64,000 bases of DNA from Streptomyces lienomycini (GTDB lineage Bacteria; Actinomycetota; Actinomycetes; Streptomycetales; Streptomycetaceae), in contig NZ_CP116257.1 of NCBI RefSeq assembly GCF_027947595.1, forward strand, positions 1,426,001 to 1,490,000, written 5' to 3'. The translations under genes and the position numbers were made by a program. The notes beneath the pieces were generated by a model. The model made no database searches, was not told the DNA's origin, and worked only from the letters and a program-made list of their open reading frames with translations. Each line of letters begins with the position of its first letter. The stretch's first letter is position 1. Of this stretch, positions 45,144 to 53,649 are shown one piece after another.

Positions 45144-46085
45144 TCAGACCTCCGTCCGCAGCAGGCGCAGGTACACGACCGAGAACAGCGAGCCGATCAG
45201 CAACAGCAGCAGCGCCACCGCCGTGCCGTACCCGATCAGGCTGTTCTGGAAGGCCTGCTCGTACATGAACAGCGGCAGCGTCTGGCTCTTGCCGCTCGGC
45301 CCGCCCCGCGTCATCACCCAGATCAGCCCGAAGACCGACAGGGTCTGCAGGGTGTTGAGCATGAGGTTGGTGCCGATGGAGCGCCGGATCATCGGCAGCG
45401 TGATGTGCCACATCCGGCGCCAGCCGCTCGCGCCGTCGACCTCGGCGGCCTCGGTGACCTCCTTGGGGATCTCGTTCAGCGCGGCCGAGTACACCAGCAT
45501 CGAGAACGCCGTGCCGCGCCACACGTTGGCGAAGGACACCGCGAGGATCGGCAGGGTGAACAGCCAGTTCTGGGAGGGGAGGTGGAGCCAGTCCAGGACG
45601 GCGTTGAGGGTGCCCTCGCGGCGGAAGAAGGCGTAGAGCAGGAAGCCCGCCACCACCTCCGGCAGCACCCACGCCGTGACAACGATGCCACCGGTGAGCG
45701 TGCGGACCGGCTTCGACGCCCGCTGCATCAGCGAGGCCAGCGCAAGGCCCAGGGTGTTCTGCCCGATCAGCGAGGACAGCACGGTGAACACCAGCGTCAG
45801 CCAGACGGCGTTGAGGAACGCCTCGTCCCCGAAGGCGCGGGTGAAGTTGTCGAACCCGACGAAGGACTCCTCGGCCTGCCCGGTGAGCTGGAGGTCGGTG
45901 AAGGCGATGACGACGCAGTAGGCGATCGGGCCGGCCAGGAAGAGCAGCAGCAGGACGACGGCGGGGGAGACGGGCAGGGCGCGGAAGAGGGAGCGCCGTA
46001 CGGTGCCGGGCCGGGCACCGGAGGGCGGAGACGCGGGCGCTTTCCGCACCTCCGGCCCGGCGTGCCCCGGCGCGGTGGCCGTCAC
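45144..46085 (-). CDS. Carbohydrate ABC transporter permease (MalF-type)
   Basis: 313 residues, six membrane helices, EAA loop EVTEAAEVDGASGWRRMWHITLP. The GTG start overlaps the stop of the binding-protein gene (GTGA), and the next permease begins one base after this gene ends. Forms the heterodimeric channel with its neighbour. Confidence 0.94.
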   Translation of the reverse strand: MTATAPGHAGPEVRKAPASPPSGARPGTVRRSLFRALPVSPAVVLLLLFLAGPIAYCVVIAFTDLQLTGQAEESFVGFDNFTRAFGDEAFLNAVWLTLVFTVLSSLIGQNTLGLALASLMQRASKPVRTLTGGIVVTAWVLPEVVAGFLLYAFFRREGTLNAVLDWLHLPSQNWLFTLPILAVSFANVWRGTAFSMLVYSAALNEIPKEVTEAAEVDGASGWRRMWHITLPMIRRSIGTNLMLNTLQTLSVFGLIWVMTRGGPSGKSQTLPLFMYEQAFQNSLIGYGTAVALLLLLIGSLFSVVYLRLLRTEV

Positions 46086-47458
46086 CTGCTCACCACCTGG
46101 TTGCCGGTGGCCTCCTTGAGCGCCTCGTCGTAGCCGCGCGCCGCCTCCTCGACCGACGTGTCACCGGTCGTCACGCCCTCCATGGCCTCCTGGACGGCGA
46201 CGGACACCTTCGGGTACGCCGGGTAGGCGGGCCGGTAGTGGGTGTCGGCGACGAGGTCGGTGAAGAACTCGATGCCGGGCTGGGCGGCGACGTAGGCGGG
46301 GTCCTTCGCGACGTCCTCGCGGACCGAGATGCCCGAGTTGGCGACGTACCACTTCTGGGCGTTGGCCTTGGTCTGCATCGTCTTGACGAACTCGAACGCC
46401 AGGTCGGGGTTGCCCGCCTTGGCCGGGATCGACCAGGTCCAGCCGCCGGACATGCTCACCCTGCCGGGCGCCTGCCCGTGCTGCGTGGGCATGGCGGCGA
46501 GCCCCAGCTCCTTCGACCACTCGGGCCACTCGTGCCCGCTGCCCGCCAGCCAGTCCTGCGGCAGCCAGGAGCCGTCGAGCGCGATCCCGAGCTTGCCCTG
46601 CGGCAGCAGCTCACCGCGGATCCGCGTGGAGAAGTTGGGGTCGAGGGCGTCGGAGACCTCCGGGCCGAGCTTCTCCTTGTACACCGTCTCCACGAAGCCG
46701 AGGGAGTCCCTGAACCCCTGCCCCGCCGTGATCCACTTCTTGCTCCCCTTGTCGTACAGGGGATCGGCGCCCCCGTCCCCCGTCCCGTACAGCAGCATCT
46801 CGAAGCCCTGCATGGTGGCCATCTCACCGGCGGGTTTGCCCGTGTAGACGTTGATCGGCGTGACGCCGGGGACCTTCTCCTTGATGGTGCGGGCCGCGTC
46901 GAGGACCTCGTCCCAGGTCCTCGGCTGCCAGTCGGCGGGCAGCCCGGCCCTGGCGAACACGTCCTTGCTGAACCAGAGCCCGCGGGTGTCGGTGCCGTCC
47001 GGCACGCCGTACGTCTTGCCGTCCTCGCCCTTGGCCGCGGCCTTCGCCGTGTCGATGAACTGGTCCCAGTCCTTCCACTCGGCGAGGTAGTCGTCCAGCG
47101 GCATCAGGTACCCGCTGGTGATGTCGGAGTTGATGAGGAAGGTGTCCTCGTAGACCAGGTCGGGCGCGGTCTTGGGGGAGCGCAGCATCTGCTGGAGCTT
47201 GGTGTAGTACTCCGAGTCCGGCGCCTTGATCGGCACCAGCTCGACCTTCTTCCCCGGGTTGGCCTTCTCGAACTGCTTCTTGACGTCGCCGAGGTAGGTG
47301 TCCATCACCTTGATGGAGTTGTCCGTCGACTGCTTGAAGGAGACCTTCACCGTGTCCGGATCACTGCCGGAGCCGCTTCCGCAGGCGGCGAGGGTGGTGG
47401 AGGCGAGCGCGGTGAGGGTGAACAGGGCGGTGAACCGGACGGTGGGGCGCACGGGCAT
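46082..47458 (-). CDS. Sugar ABC transporter substrate-binding lipoprotein
   Basis: 458 residues. Lipoprotein signal peptide with lipobox LAAC at Cys26, then a two-lobed binding domain of the maltose/cellobiose class (KVSFKQSTDNSIKVMDTYLGDVKKQFEKANPGKKVELVPI; DGSWLPQDWLAG; MSGGWTWSIPAKAGNPDLAFEFVKTM). The Trp-rich cleft suits an oligosaccharide or aminosugar. GGAGG just before ATG 47458 fixes the start. First gene of the importer operon. Confidence 0.94.
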   Translation of the reverse strand: MPVRPTVRFTALFTLTALASTTLAACGSGSGSDPDTVKVSFKQSTDNSIKVMDTYLGDVKKQFEKANPGKKVELVPIKAPDSEYYTKLQQMLRSPKTAPDLVYEDTFLINSDITSGYLMPLDDYLAEWKDWDQFIDTAKAAAKGEDGKTYGVPDGTDTRGLWFSKDVFARAGLPADWQPRTWDEVLDAARTIKEKVPGVTPINVYTGKPAGEMATMQGFEMLLYGTGDGGADPLYDKGSKKWITAGQGFRDSLGFVETVYKEKLGPEVSDALDPNFSTRIRGELLPQGKLGIALDGSWLPQDWLAGSGHEWPEWSKELGLAAMPTQHGQAPGRVSMSGGWTWSIPAKAGNPDLAFEFVKTMQTKANAQKWYVANSGISVREDVAKDPAYVAAQPGIEFFTDLVADTHYRPAYPAYPKVSVAVQEAMEGVTTGDTSVEEAARGYDEALKEATGNQVVSR

Positions 47459-47759
47459 GACCTCCTGCGGGCGCACGACACTGTGGCCTGGATGGCTGCG
47501 TGGCGAACGTAAGAGGAGTGGTCCAGCCAGGTCAATGAGCGTGCGCGGGATTACCCCTGGAGGAGGTGGTCGCTCTCCTGGGGCACAGCCGTCGGGCGGC
47601 GGAACGGGTGAGGCCGCGTGAGTCCTGCGTGCGGACCGAGTGTGCGGCTCTGCCACCGGCCCATGCGGATCGGCCGTTTGGCGACGGGACTCGGAGGTAG
47701 GTGGGTTGAGCGTCGAGTCCAGCGGCGCGGACGGGCGTGTCGGGCCGTGGGCGCCGCAC
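47459..47759. other. Intergenic region upstream of sugar importer, 301 bp
   Basis: Holds the importer promoter described above. The rest, 47540-47759, has no convincing gene; short frames there have poor codon pattern. No terminator hairpin for the nucleosidase gene is obvious. Confidence 0.45.
47506..47535 (-). promoter_or_regulatory. Promoter of sugar importer operon with operator-like spacer
   Basis: On the minus strand TTGACC (47530-47535), an 18-bp spacer and TACGTT (47506-47511) form a near-ideal vegetative promoter, with transcription starting about 42 nt before the lipoprotein ATG. The spacer region 47517-47532 (plus strand AGTGGTCCAGCCAGGT) matches 12 of 16 positions of the DasR (dre) consensus as I remember it, the left half fully. 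Confidence 0.65.
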
Positions 47760-48608
47760 CTACCGTCGTCCGTCGCCCTTACCGGTGACGGGGCCGTGGA
47801 AGGTGCCGCCCCGGAAGTCGATGTGGTCTCCGCCGTACGTCGCTCCCTGACGCTCCTCCCCGGAGTCGGAGGAACCCTCCCGGGGCCGGTGCTTGCGCAA
47901 CACCGCCACCGTCACCGCCGCGGCCCGCTCGGCGGCGCGCTGCTGCGCCCCCGCGGCATCGGCCTCGTGCTTCTGGGCGTCGGCCCGGTCGCTGATGCCC
48001 CTGATGACCAGGGCGTTCAGTTGGCCGCTCAGGTGGGCCGCCTGGAGGGCGCCCGAGCCCTCCATCTCGATCGCGCCCGCGTCGTTGTAGTTCCGGCGGA
48101 TGAACCGGGCGATGTCGCACTCGGCGTCCGCCAGGACGACGTCCCCCGTGGCGATCGGCACGAAGTGCGCCCGTACGCCGGGCATGTCCCGCACGGCGGA
48201 ACGGGCCGCCTGCTCCAGCGCGTGCGAACCCGGCAGTGCCTTCGGCCGGACCAGGAAGCCCTCCGGGGCCTGCTTGCCGCCGTGGATCTCATACACCTGC
48301 GTGCCCACGACGACGTCGCCGATCCCGACGTCGTCCTTCAGGCTGCCCGCGACGCCGACGAACAGTACGGCCTCGGGGCGCAGCCAGTCGATGAGCTGGG
48401 TGGTGAGGACGCCGGCCCGCTCGGCGCCCATGCCCAGCTCGGCGAGGGCGACGTGCCAGGAAGCCGACGTCAGCCGGCCCACTTCGACCCGGGTCCCGTC
48501 CCGGTGCACCCGCTCCTCCCGCTCCTCCACGTGCGCGCGGACCGCGGCGTATTCGAGCGGCAGTGCGGTCAGCACCAGAACGGTGGGCTGGATGTCCGGC
48601 ATAGTCAT
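47760..48608 (-). CDS. MTA/SAH nucleosidase-like phosphorylase with Gly-rich tail
   Basis: 282 residues from ATG 48608 (280 from ATG 48602, six bases after TAACTT and likely the leaderless start). Nucleoside phosphorylase fold: TALPLEYAAVRAHV, FVGVAGSLKDDVGIGDVVVGTQV, and the catalytic AIEMEGSGALQAA with ALVIRGISDRAD. Housekeeping MTA/SAH nucleosidases end there; this protein adds an Ala/Glu helix and then GGDHIDFRGGTFHGPVTGKG. Tails of the IDF-GG-FHGPV kind occur in proteins of bacterial conflict systems. The divergent neighbour is a membrane protein. Confidence 0.88.
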   Translation of the reverse strand: MTMPDIQPTVLVLTALPLEYAAVRAHVEEREERVHRDGTRVEVGRLTSASWHVALAELGMGAERAGVLTTQLIDWLRPEAVLFVGVAGSLKDDVGIGDVVVGTQVYEIHGGKQAPEGFLVRPKALPGSHALEQAARSAVRDMPGVRAHFVPIATGDVVLADAECDIARFIRRNYNDAGAIEMEGSGALQAAHLSGQLNALVIRGISDRADAQKHEADAAGAQQRAAERAAAVTVAVLRKHRPREGSSDSGEERQGATYGGDHIDFRGGTFHGPVTGKGDGRR

Positions 48609-48635
48609 AAGTTACCGCTGGGGGAAGGGGTTCGC
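48597..48635. promoter_or_regulatory. Compact divergent promoter region
   Basis: Only about 27 bp separate the two start codons. Minus strand TAACTT (48609-48614) serves the nucleosidase; GGGGAAGGGG is the ribosome site of the membrane gene. The two genes must share control elements. Confidence 0.5.
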
Positions 48636-49175
48636 GTGCCGGAACAGGACGTCACGGTGGGGCAGTTGCTGCTCGCCGAGTACGAGAGCGTGAAGAGCGA
48701 GCAGAGGGCGAGGATCGGGTTCCGGGACAACCTCCTCTACGTCACCCTGGCCGTCGTGGCCGCCGTCATCGCCGCCACCGCCCAGGCCAAGCAGCCCTCG
48801 ATGCTGCTGGCACTGCCCCCGGTGTGCCTCGTCCTCGGATGGACCTACCTCGTCAACGACGAGAAGATCTCGGCGATCGGGCTCTACGTGCGGGACGACC
48901 TGGGGCCCAAGCTGGCCGAACTCGCCGCGCAGGGGAGCCGCTTCGCGACCTTCGGGTGGGAGGCGTACCACCGCAGCGACACCCGGCGCCGGTCCCGCAA
49001 GACGATCCAGACCGTGATCGACCTGACGGCGTTCTGCGCGGTACCCCTGGCGGCGCTGGTCGTTTTCTGGGTGAACGGGGACGCCACCCGGCTGCTCGTC
49101 GCGCTCTCGGTGCTGGAGGCGCTCGCCGTGGCGGGGCTCGCCTCGCAGGTCGTGCGGTACGCGACGGCGGGGTGA
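48636..49175 (+). CDS. Four-helix membrane protein
   Basis: 179 residues. An amphipathic N-terminus (TVGQLLLAEYESVKSEQRARIGFRDN) leads into helices at about 30-48 and 53-70; a 45-residue cytoplasmic stretch (NDEKISAIGLYVRDDLGPKLAEL...) and then helices at about 128-146 and 150-170. Not a known transporter. The pattern of a short sensor-like N-terminus and closely packed helices resembles predicted pore-forming partners of nucleosidase or NTPase effectors. Divergent from the nucleosidase by 27 bp. GTG start. Confidence 0.85.
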   Translation: MPEQDVTVGQLLLAEYESVKSEQRARIGFRDNLLYVTLAVVAAVIAATAQAKQPSMLLALPPVCLVLGWTYLVNDEKISAIGLYVRDDLGPKLAELAAQGSRFATFGWEAYHRSDTRRRSRKTIQTVIDLTAFCAVPLAALVVFWVNGDATRLLVALSVLEALAVAGLASQVVRYATAG

Positions 49176-49191
49176 GCGACGCCCGCCCGGC

Positions 49192-49884
49192 TCACCGCCC
49201 CCGCACCCACCGATACACCAGCTCCGGCCGCCCCACCTGCCCGTACAGCGGGCTCCGGCCCGCCCGGCCCGCGTCCACCAGGTGCTCCAGGTAGCGGCGG
49301 GCCGTGATGCGGGAGATGCCCACCGCCTCCGCGACCCCGGCTGCCGTGAGGCCCTCGGCCGCGCCGCGCAGGGCGCCCGTGACGCGTTCCAGGGTCGGGC
49401 CGCTCAGGCCCTTGGGCAGGGCCGCCGGGCCGGGGGCGCGGAGGGTGGCCAGGGCGCGGTCGACCTCGTCCTGGCCGCTGGCCTCCCCGGCGGCGTTCCG
49501 GAACTCCGCGTAGCGCACCAGGCGGTCGCGCAGGGTGGCGAAGGTGAAGGGCTTCAGGACGTACTGGACGACGCCCAGCGACACGCCCTCCCGTACGACC
49601 GTCAGGTCCCGCGCCGACGTCACCGCTATCACGTCCGTGTGATGCCCCGCCGCCCGCAGCGAGCGGGCCAGCTGGAGGCCGTGCACGTCGGGGAGGTGGA
49701 GGTCGAGCAGGAGCAGGTCGACCGGCGTGCGGTCCAGCATGCGGCGGGCCTCCGCGCCCGTGTGGGCCTTGCCGACCGCCGTGAACCCCGGCACCCGGCC
49801 GACGTACATCACGTGCGCGTCGGCGGCGACCGGGTCGTCCTCGACGACCAGGACCCGGATGGGCTGCGGGCCGGCGGTGCTCAC
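49192..49884 (-). CDS. Response regulator, CitB/DpiA family
   Basis: 230 residues. Receiver with EDD at 15-17 and phospho-Asp61 (LLLLDLHLPD), Thr in VTSARD and Lys in VLKPF; C-terminal helix-turn-helix with GLTAAGVAEAVGISRITARRYLEHLVDAG, typical for the CitB class. GTG start overlaps the kinase stop. Probably activates the dicarboxylate carrier at 51695. Confidence 0.94.
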   Translation of the reverse strand: MSTAGPQPIRVLVVEDDPVAADAHVMYVGRVPGFTAVGKAHTGAEARRMLDRTPVDLLLLDLHLPDVHGLQLARSLRAAGHHTDVIAVTSARDLTVVREGVSLGVVQYVLKPFTFATLRDRLVRYAEFRNAAGEASGQDEVDRALATLRAPGPAALPKGLSGPTLERVTGALRGAAEGLTAAGVAEAVGISRITARRYLEHLVDAGRAGRSPLYGQVGRPELVYRWVRGR

Positions 49885-51539
49885 ACCGCACCCCCGGCGC
49901 CCGGTCCGGCCGTCGCGGTGGCCGGTGCCGCCGCGTCGCCCAGCGGCAGCCGGGCCTCGAAGCGGGCGCCGCCGCCCTCCGCCTCCGCCACGGTCAGGGT
50001 GCCGCCGTGCCGCCGTACCGCCTGCCGGACCAGGGCGAGCCCCAGGCCGCGCCCGCCCTCACCGGCCGGCTTGGTGGAGAAGCCCCGCTGGAAGACCAGG
50101 TCGGCGTGGGCGGGATCGACCCCGGCGCCGGTGTCCGACACCCGCAGCACCAGCTCGGAGCCGACGGCCCCGGAACCCTCCGTGTACGCCGCCACCGTCA
50201 CCCGCGAGGGCACCGCACCCTGCGCCGCGTCCACCGCGTTGTCCACCAGGTTGCCCAGGATCGTCACCAGGTCCCGGGCGGGCAGCGACGGCGGCAGCAG
50301 GCCGTCGTCAAGTCGGCTGTCCTGCGACACCACCAGCTCCACTCCCCGCTCGTTGGCCTGCGCCGTCTTGCCCAGCAGCAGCGCCGCCAGCACCGGCTCG
50401 CCCACCGCCGCCACCACCTGGTCGGTGAGCGCCTGCGCCAGTTCCAGTTCCGCCGTCGCGAACTCCACGGCCTCCTCCGCCCGCCCCAGCTCGATCAGCG
50501 AGACGACCGTGTGCAGCCGGTTCGCCGCCTCGTGCGCCTGCGAGCGCAGCGCCTGCGTGAAACCGCGCTCCGAGTCCAGCTCGCCGGTCAGCGACTGCAG
50601 CTCGGTCACGTCCCGCAGCGTCACCACCGTGCCCCGGCGCTCGCCGCCGGAGACCGGCGAGGTATTCACCACCAGCACCCGCTCCGCCGCCAGGTGCACC
50701 TCGTCCACCCGCGACTCCGACGCCAGCAGCGCCCCGGTCAGCTGCGACGGCAGCCCGAGGTCCGCCACCGAGGCGCCGACCACGTCGCCGCGCACGCCGA
50801 GCAGCTCGCGGCCGCCGTCGTTGATCAGCGCGACACGGTACTGCCCGTCCAGCATCAGCAGCCCCTCCCGCACCGCGTGCAGCGCCGCCTGATGGTAGTC
50901 GTGCATCCGGCTCAGCTCGTCCGCGTTCATCCCGTGCGTGTGCCGGCGCAGCCGCGCGTTGACCACGTACGTACCGACCGCGCCGAGCAGCAGCGCCCCG
51001 GCCGCCACCCCCGTCAGGGCCGTGAGCTGCTCCTGGGCCCGTTTGCTGATCTCCTCGACCTTGATGCCGGCGGAGACGAGACCGACGATCCGGCCGTCGT
51101 CCACGATCGGCGTGACCGCCCGGACCGAGGGGCCGAGCGTGCCCGTGTAGGTCTCCGTGAAGGTCTCGCCCCGCAGCGCGCGCTCGATGTGGCCCTGGAA
51201 GGGATGGCCGATTTCCGTCGGTTCGGGATGCGTCCAGCGGATGCCCCGCGGGTTCATGATGGTCACGAAGTCCACGTCGGTGTCCCGCATGACCCGCACC
51301 GCGTACGGCTGGAGGCGGGCCGTCGGGTCGGGGGTGCGTACGGCGTCCGCCACGGACGGCGAGTCGGCGATCGCGAGCGACACTGACCTGGCCTGTCGCC
51401 CGGCCGCGTCCTGCGCCTGCCCCCGGTCGCTGATGTAGGTGAACAGCGCGTACCCGACCACGACGACCGCTATCAGTACGGCCTGCATGGCGAAGAGCTG
51501 CCCCGCCAGGCTGCGGGGTCTCGGGACGCGGAGGTGCAT
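49881..51539 (-). CDS. Sensor histidine kinase, CitA/DcuS type
   Basis: 552 residues. Membrane helices at about 17-39 and 175-196 enclose a periplasmic-type sCache/PAS domain (VDFVTIMNPRGIRWTHPEPTEIGHPF, SVRAVTPIVDDGRIVGLVSAG) typical for citrate and C4-dicarboxylate sensing. A cytoplasmic PAS, then the DHp helix with His336 (SQAHEAANRLHTVVSL) and an ATPase domain (NLVDNAVDAAQ, GRGLGLALVRQ) follow. ATG at 51539 with GGAGGG 12 nt upstream. Divergent from the transporter gene. Confidence 0.94.
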   Translation of the reverse strand: MHLRVPRPRSLAGQLFAMQAVLIAVVVVGYALFTYISDRGQAQDAAGRQARSVSLAIADSPSVADAVRTPDPTARLQPYAVRVMRDTDVDFVTIMNPRGIRWTHPEPTEIGHPFQGHIERALRGETFTETYTGTLGPSVRAVTPIVDDGRIVGLVSAGIKVEEISKRAQEQLTALTGVAAGALLLGAVGTYVVNARLRRHTHGMNADELSRMHDYHQAALHAVREGLLMLDGQYRVALINDGGRELLGVRGDVVGASVADLGLPSQLTGALLASESRVDEVHLAAERVLVVNTSPVSGGERRGTVVTLRDVTELQSLTGELDSERGFTQALRSQAHEAANRLHTVVSLIELGRAEEAVEFATAELELAQALTDQVVAAVGEPVLAALLLGKTAQANERGVELVVSQDSRLDDGLLPPSLPARDLVTILGNLVDNAVDAAQGAVPSRVTVAAYTEGSGAVGSELVLRVSDTGAGVDPAHADLVFQRGFSTKPAGEGGRGLGLALVRQAVRRHGGTLTVAEAEGGGARFEARLPLGDAAAPATATAGPGAGGAV

Positions 51540-51694
51540 GCCGCCAGTCTCCCTCCTGGCTGGATCGTGAACTAAATGAACGCAAGGGTGACCACGCTCA
51601 CACACCGGGAGATAGTCACCCCGTCCCCGATACAAACCCCCGGACGTGAGCCGCACGCCGGTGAGTCCCCACGACGTCGTCAAGGAGGGCAGCC

Positions 51695-53095
51695 GTGACC
51701 AGCAACGCCGCTACGGCACCTGCCGCACCCAAGGCCAAGCGCGACCGCACGCACTATCTCTACATCGCCGTGATCATCGCGGTCGCCCTCGGCATCGCGG
51801 TCGGCCTGATCGCCCCGGACTTCGCGACGGAGCTGAAGCCGCTCGGCACCGGCTTCGTCAACCTGATCAAGATGATGATCTCCCCGATCATCTTCTGCAC
51901 GATCGTCCTGGGCATCGGATCGGTCCGCAAGGCCGCCAAGGTCGGCGCCGTCGGCGGTATCGCCCTGGTCTACTTCTTCGTGATGTCGCTGGTGGCGCTC
52001 GCCATCGGCCTGATCGTCGGCAACATCCTGGACCCGGGCACGGGCCTCGCGGTCACCGACGCCGTCAAGGAGACCGGCCAGGCGCAGGTCGACGCGGAGG
52101 CCAAGGGCACCACCGAGTTCCTGCTGGGCATCATCCCGACCACGATCGTCTCGGCGTTCACCGCGGGCGAGGTCCTGCAGACGCTGCTGATCGCCCTGCT
52201 GTGCGGCTTCGCCCTGCAGGCCATGGGCAACGCCGGACAGCCCGTCCTGCGCGGCATCGAGCACATCCAGCGGCTGGTCTTCCGCGTCCTGGCGATGATC
52301 ATGTGGGCCGCCCCGATCGGTGCCTTCGGCGCCATCGCCGCCGTCACCGGCTCGGCGGGCGTCGACGCCCTGAAGAGTCTCGCCGTGCTGATGCTCGGCT
52401 TCTACGTGACCTGCTTCCTCTTCCTCTTCCTGGTCCTCGGCACGGTGCTGCGCGTCATCTCCGGGGTCAACGTCTTCTCGCTCTTCAAGTACCTGGGCCG
52501 CGAGTTCCTGCTGATCCTGTCCACCTCCTCGTCGGAGTCGGCGCTGCCGCGGCTCATCGCGAAGATGGAGCACCTGGGCGTCAGCAAGCCGGTGGTCGGC
52601 ATCACCGTTCCGACCGGCTACTCGTTCAACCTCGACGGCACCATGATCTACATGACCATGGCCTCGCTGTTCATCTCGGACGCCATGGGTACGCCGATGT
52701 CGATCGGCGAGCAGATCCCGCTGCTGCTCTTCCTGCTGGTGGCCTCCAAGGGCGCCGCCGGTGTCTCCGGCGCCGGTCTCGCCACGCTGGCCGGTGGCCT
52801 CCAGTCGCACAAGCCCGCCCTGGTGGACGGCATCGGCCTGATCGTCGGCATCGACCGCTTCATGAGCGAGGCCCGCGCCCTGACCAACTTCGGCGGCAAC
52901 GCGGTGGCCACCGTCCTGATCGGCACCTGGACCAAGGAGATCGACAAGGACCGGGTGAACGAGGTGCTCGCCGGCCGGATCCCGTTCGACGAGAAGACCC
53001 TCCTGGACGATGCCCACGGCACCGCCGACGGTGACGAGGACGGCTCCCCGGACCTGCCCGAGCAGGGCGGCGAGAAGGAGCTGGCCAGGGCCTGA
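51695..53095 (+). CDS. dctA: C4-dicarboxylate/proton symporter
   Basis: 466 residues of the DAACS family. Serine-rich hairpin STSSSESALPRL, GYSFNLDGTMIYMTM and the C-terminal DRFMSEARALTNFGGNAVA are diagnostic for dicarboxylate carriers of the DctA kind. The acidic C-terminal tail is cytoplasmic. AAGGAGGG precedes the GTG. About 155 bp of shared upstream DNA with the sensor kinase suggests the two-component system controls it. Confidence 0.94.
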   Translation: MTSNAATAPAAPKAKRDRTHYLYIAVIIAVALGIAVGLIAPDFATELKPLGTGFVNLIKMMISPIIFCTIVLGIGSVRKAAKVGAVGGIALVYFFVMSLVALAIGLIVGNILDPGTGLAVTDAVKETGQAQVDAEAKGTTEFLLGIIPTTIVSAFTAGEVLQTLLIALLCGFALQAMGNAGQPVLRGIEHIQRLVFRVLAMIMWAAPIGAFGAIAAVTGSAGVDALKSLAVLMLGFYVTCFLFLFLVLGTVLRVISGVNVFSLFKYLGREFLLILSTSSSESALPRLIAKMEHLGVSKPVVGITVPTGYSFNLDGTMIYMTMASLFISDAMGTPMSIGEQIPLLLFLLVASKGAAGVSGAGLATLAGGLQSHKPALVDGIGLIVGIDRFMSEARALTNFGGNAVATVLIGTWTKEIDKDRVNEVLAGRIPFDEKTLLDDAHGTADGDEDGSPDLPEQGGEKELARA

Positions 53096-53118
53096 CGCCC
53101 GCGCGACGCCCCCACACG

Positions 53119-53159
53119 CCGGGCGGCTGAGGTGCTCCCCCCGTTGCTCAGCCGCCCGG
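53119..53159. terminator. Terminator hairpin 1 after dctA
   Basis: CCGGGCGGCTGAG (53119-53131) and CTCAGCCGCCCGG (53147-53159) form a perfect 13-bp stem shortly after the dctA stop. Confidence 0.75.
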
Positions 53160-53166
53160 TCCCCTC

Positions 53167-53203
53167 GAGAAGCCCCGCGCCTCCCCCCGGCGCGGGGCTT
53201 CTC
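53167..53203. terminator. Terminator hairpin 2 after dctA
   Basis: GAGAAGCCCCGCGCC (53167-53181) and GGCGCGGGGCTTCTC (53189-53203), perfect 15-bp stem, 7-nt loop. With hairpin 1 it gives a double terminator insulating the merR promoter. Confidence 0.8.
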
Positions 53204-53212
53204 GCTTCCCGC

Positions 53213-53243
53213 TTGCCTTGACGTCGGCGTCAGGGCTTACGTT
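53213..53243 (+). promoter_or_regulatory. MerR-type promoter, 19-bp spacer with operator
   Basis: TTGCCT (53213-53218) and TACGTT (53238-53243) are 19 bp apart, the stretched spacing that MerR activators correct. TGACG (53219-53223) and CGTCA (53228-53232) form an inverted repeat in the spacer. The -10 ends 7 nt before the merR ATG, so the transcript is likely leaderless. Confidence 0.65.
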
Positions 53244-53250
53244 CGTCCTC

Positions 53251-53649
53251 ATGCGAATCGGCGAGCTGGCCCGACGGGCCGGGACCACGACGCGGACGCT
53301 GCGGTACTACGAGTCGCGGGGTCTGCTGCCCGCGCGGCGGGGCGACAACGGATACCGGACCTACGACGAGGACGACCTGAAGCTGCTGCGGCAGATCAGG
53401 ACCCTCCAGGACTTCGGGTTCGAACTGGAGGAGACCCGCCCCTTCGTGGAGTGCCTGCGCGCCGGGCACCCCGAGGGCGACTCCTGCCCGGCGTCCCTGG
53501 TGATCTACCGGCACAAGCTGGCGGAGCTGGACACGCTGATCGAGCAGCTCACGTCGGTGCGCGCGCAGGTGGGTGCGCAGCTGGCGCGGGCCGAGGCGGC
53601 GGTTCCGGGGGGTCCGGAGCCCAAGTGCGAACTGGGAGGACACGCATGA
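53251..53649 (+). CDS. MerR family transcriptional regulator
   Basis: 132 residues. N-terminal winged helix MRIGELARRAGTTTRTLRYYESRGLLPARRGDNGYRTYDEDDL, then a coiled dimerisation helix. Cysteines in FVECLRAGHPEGDSCPAS and CELGGHA near the C-terminus could sense redox state or metal. The stop overlaps the thioredoxin start (ATGA), so the regulator likely controls its own operon through the 19-bp-spacer promoter. Confidence 0.93.
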   Translation: MRIGELARRAGTTTRTLRYYESRGLLPARRGDNGYRTYDEDDLKLLRQIRTLQDFGFELEETRPFVECLRAGHPEGDSCPASLVIYRHKLAELDTLIEQLTSVRAQVGAQLARAEAAVPGGPEPKCELGGHA

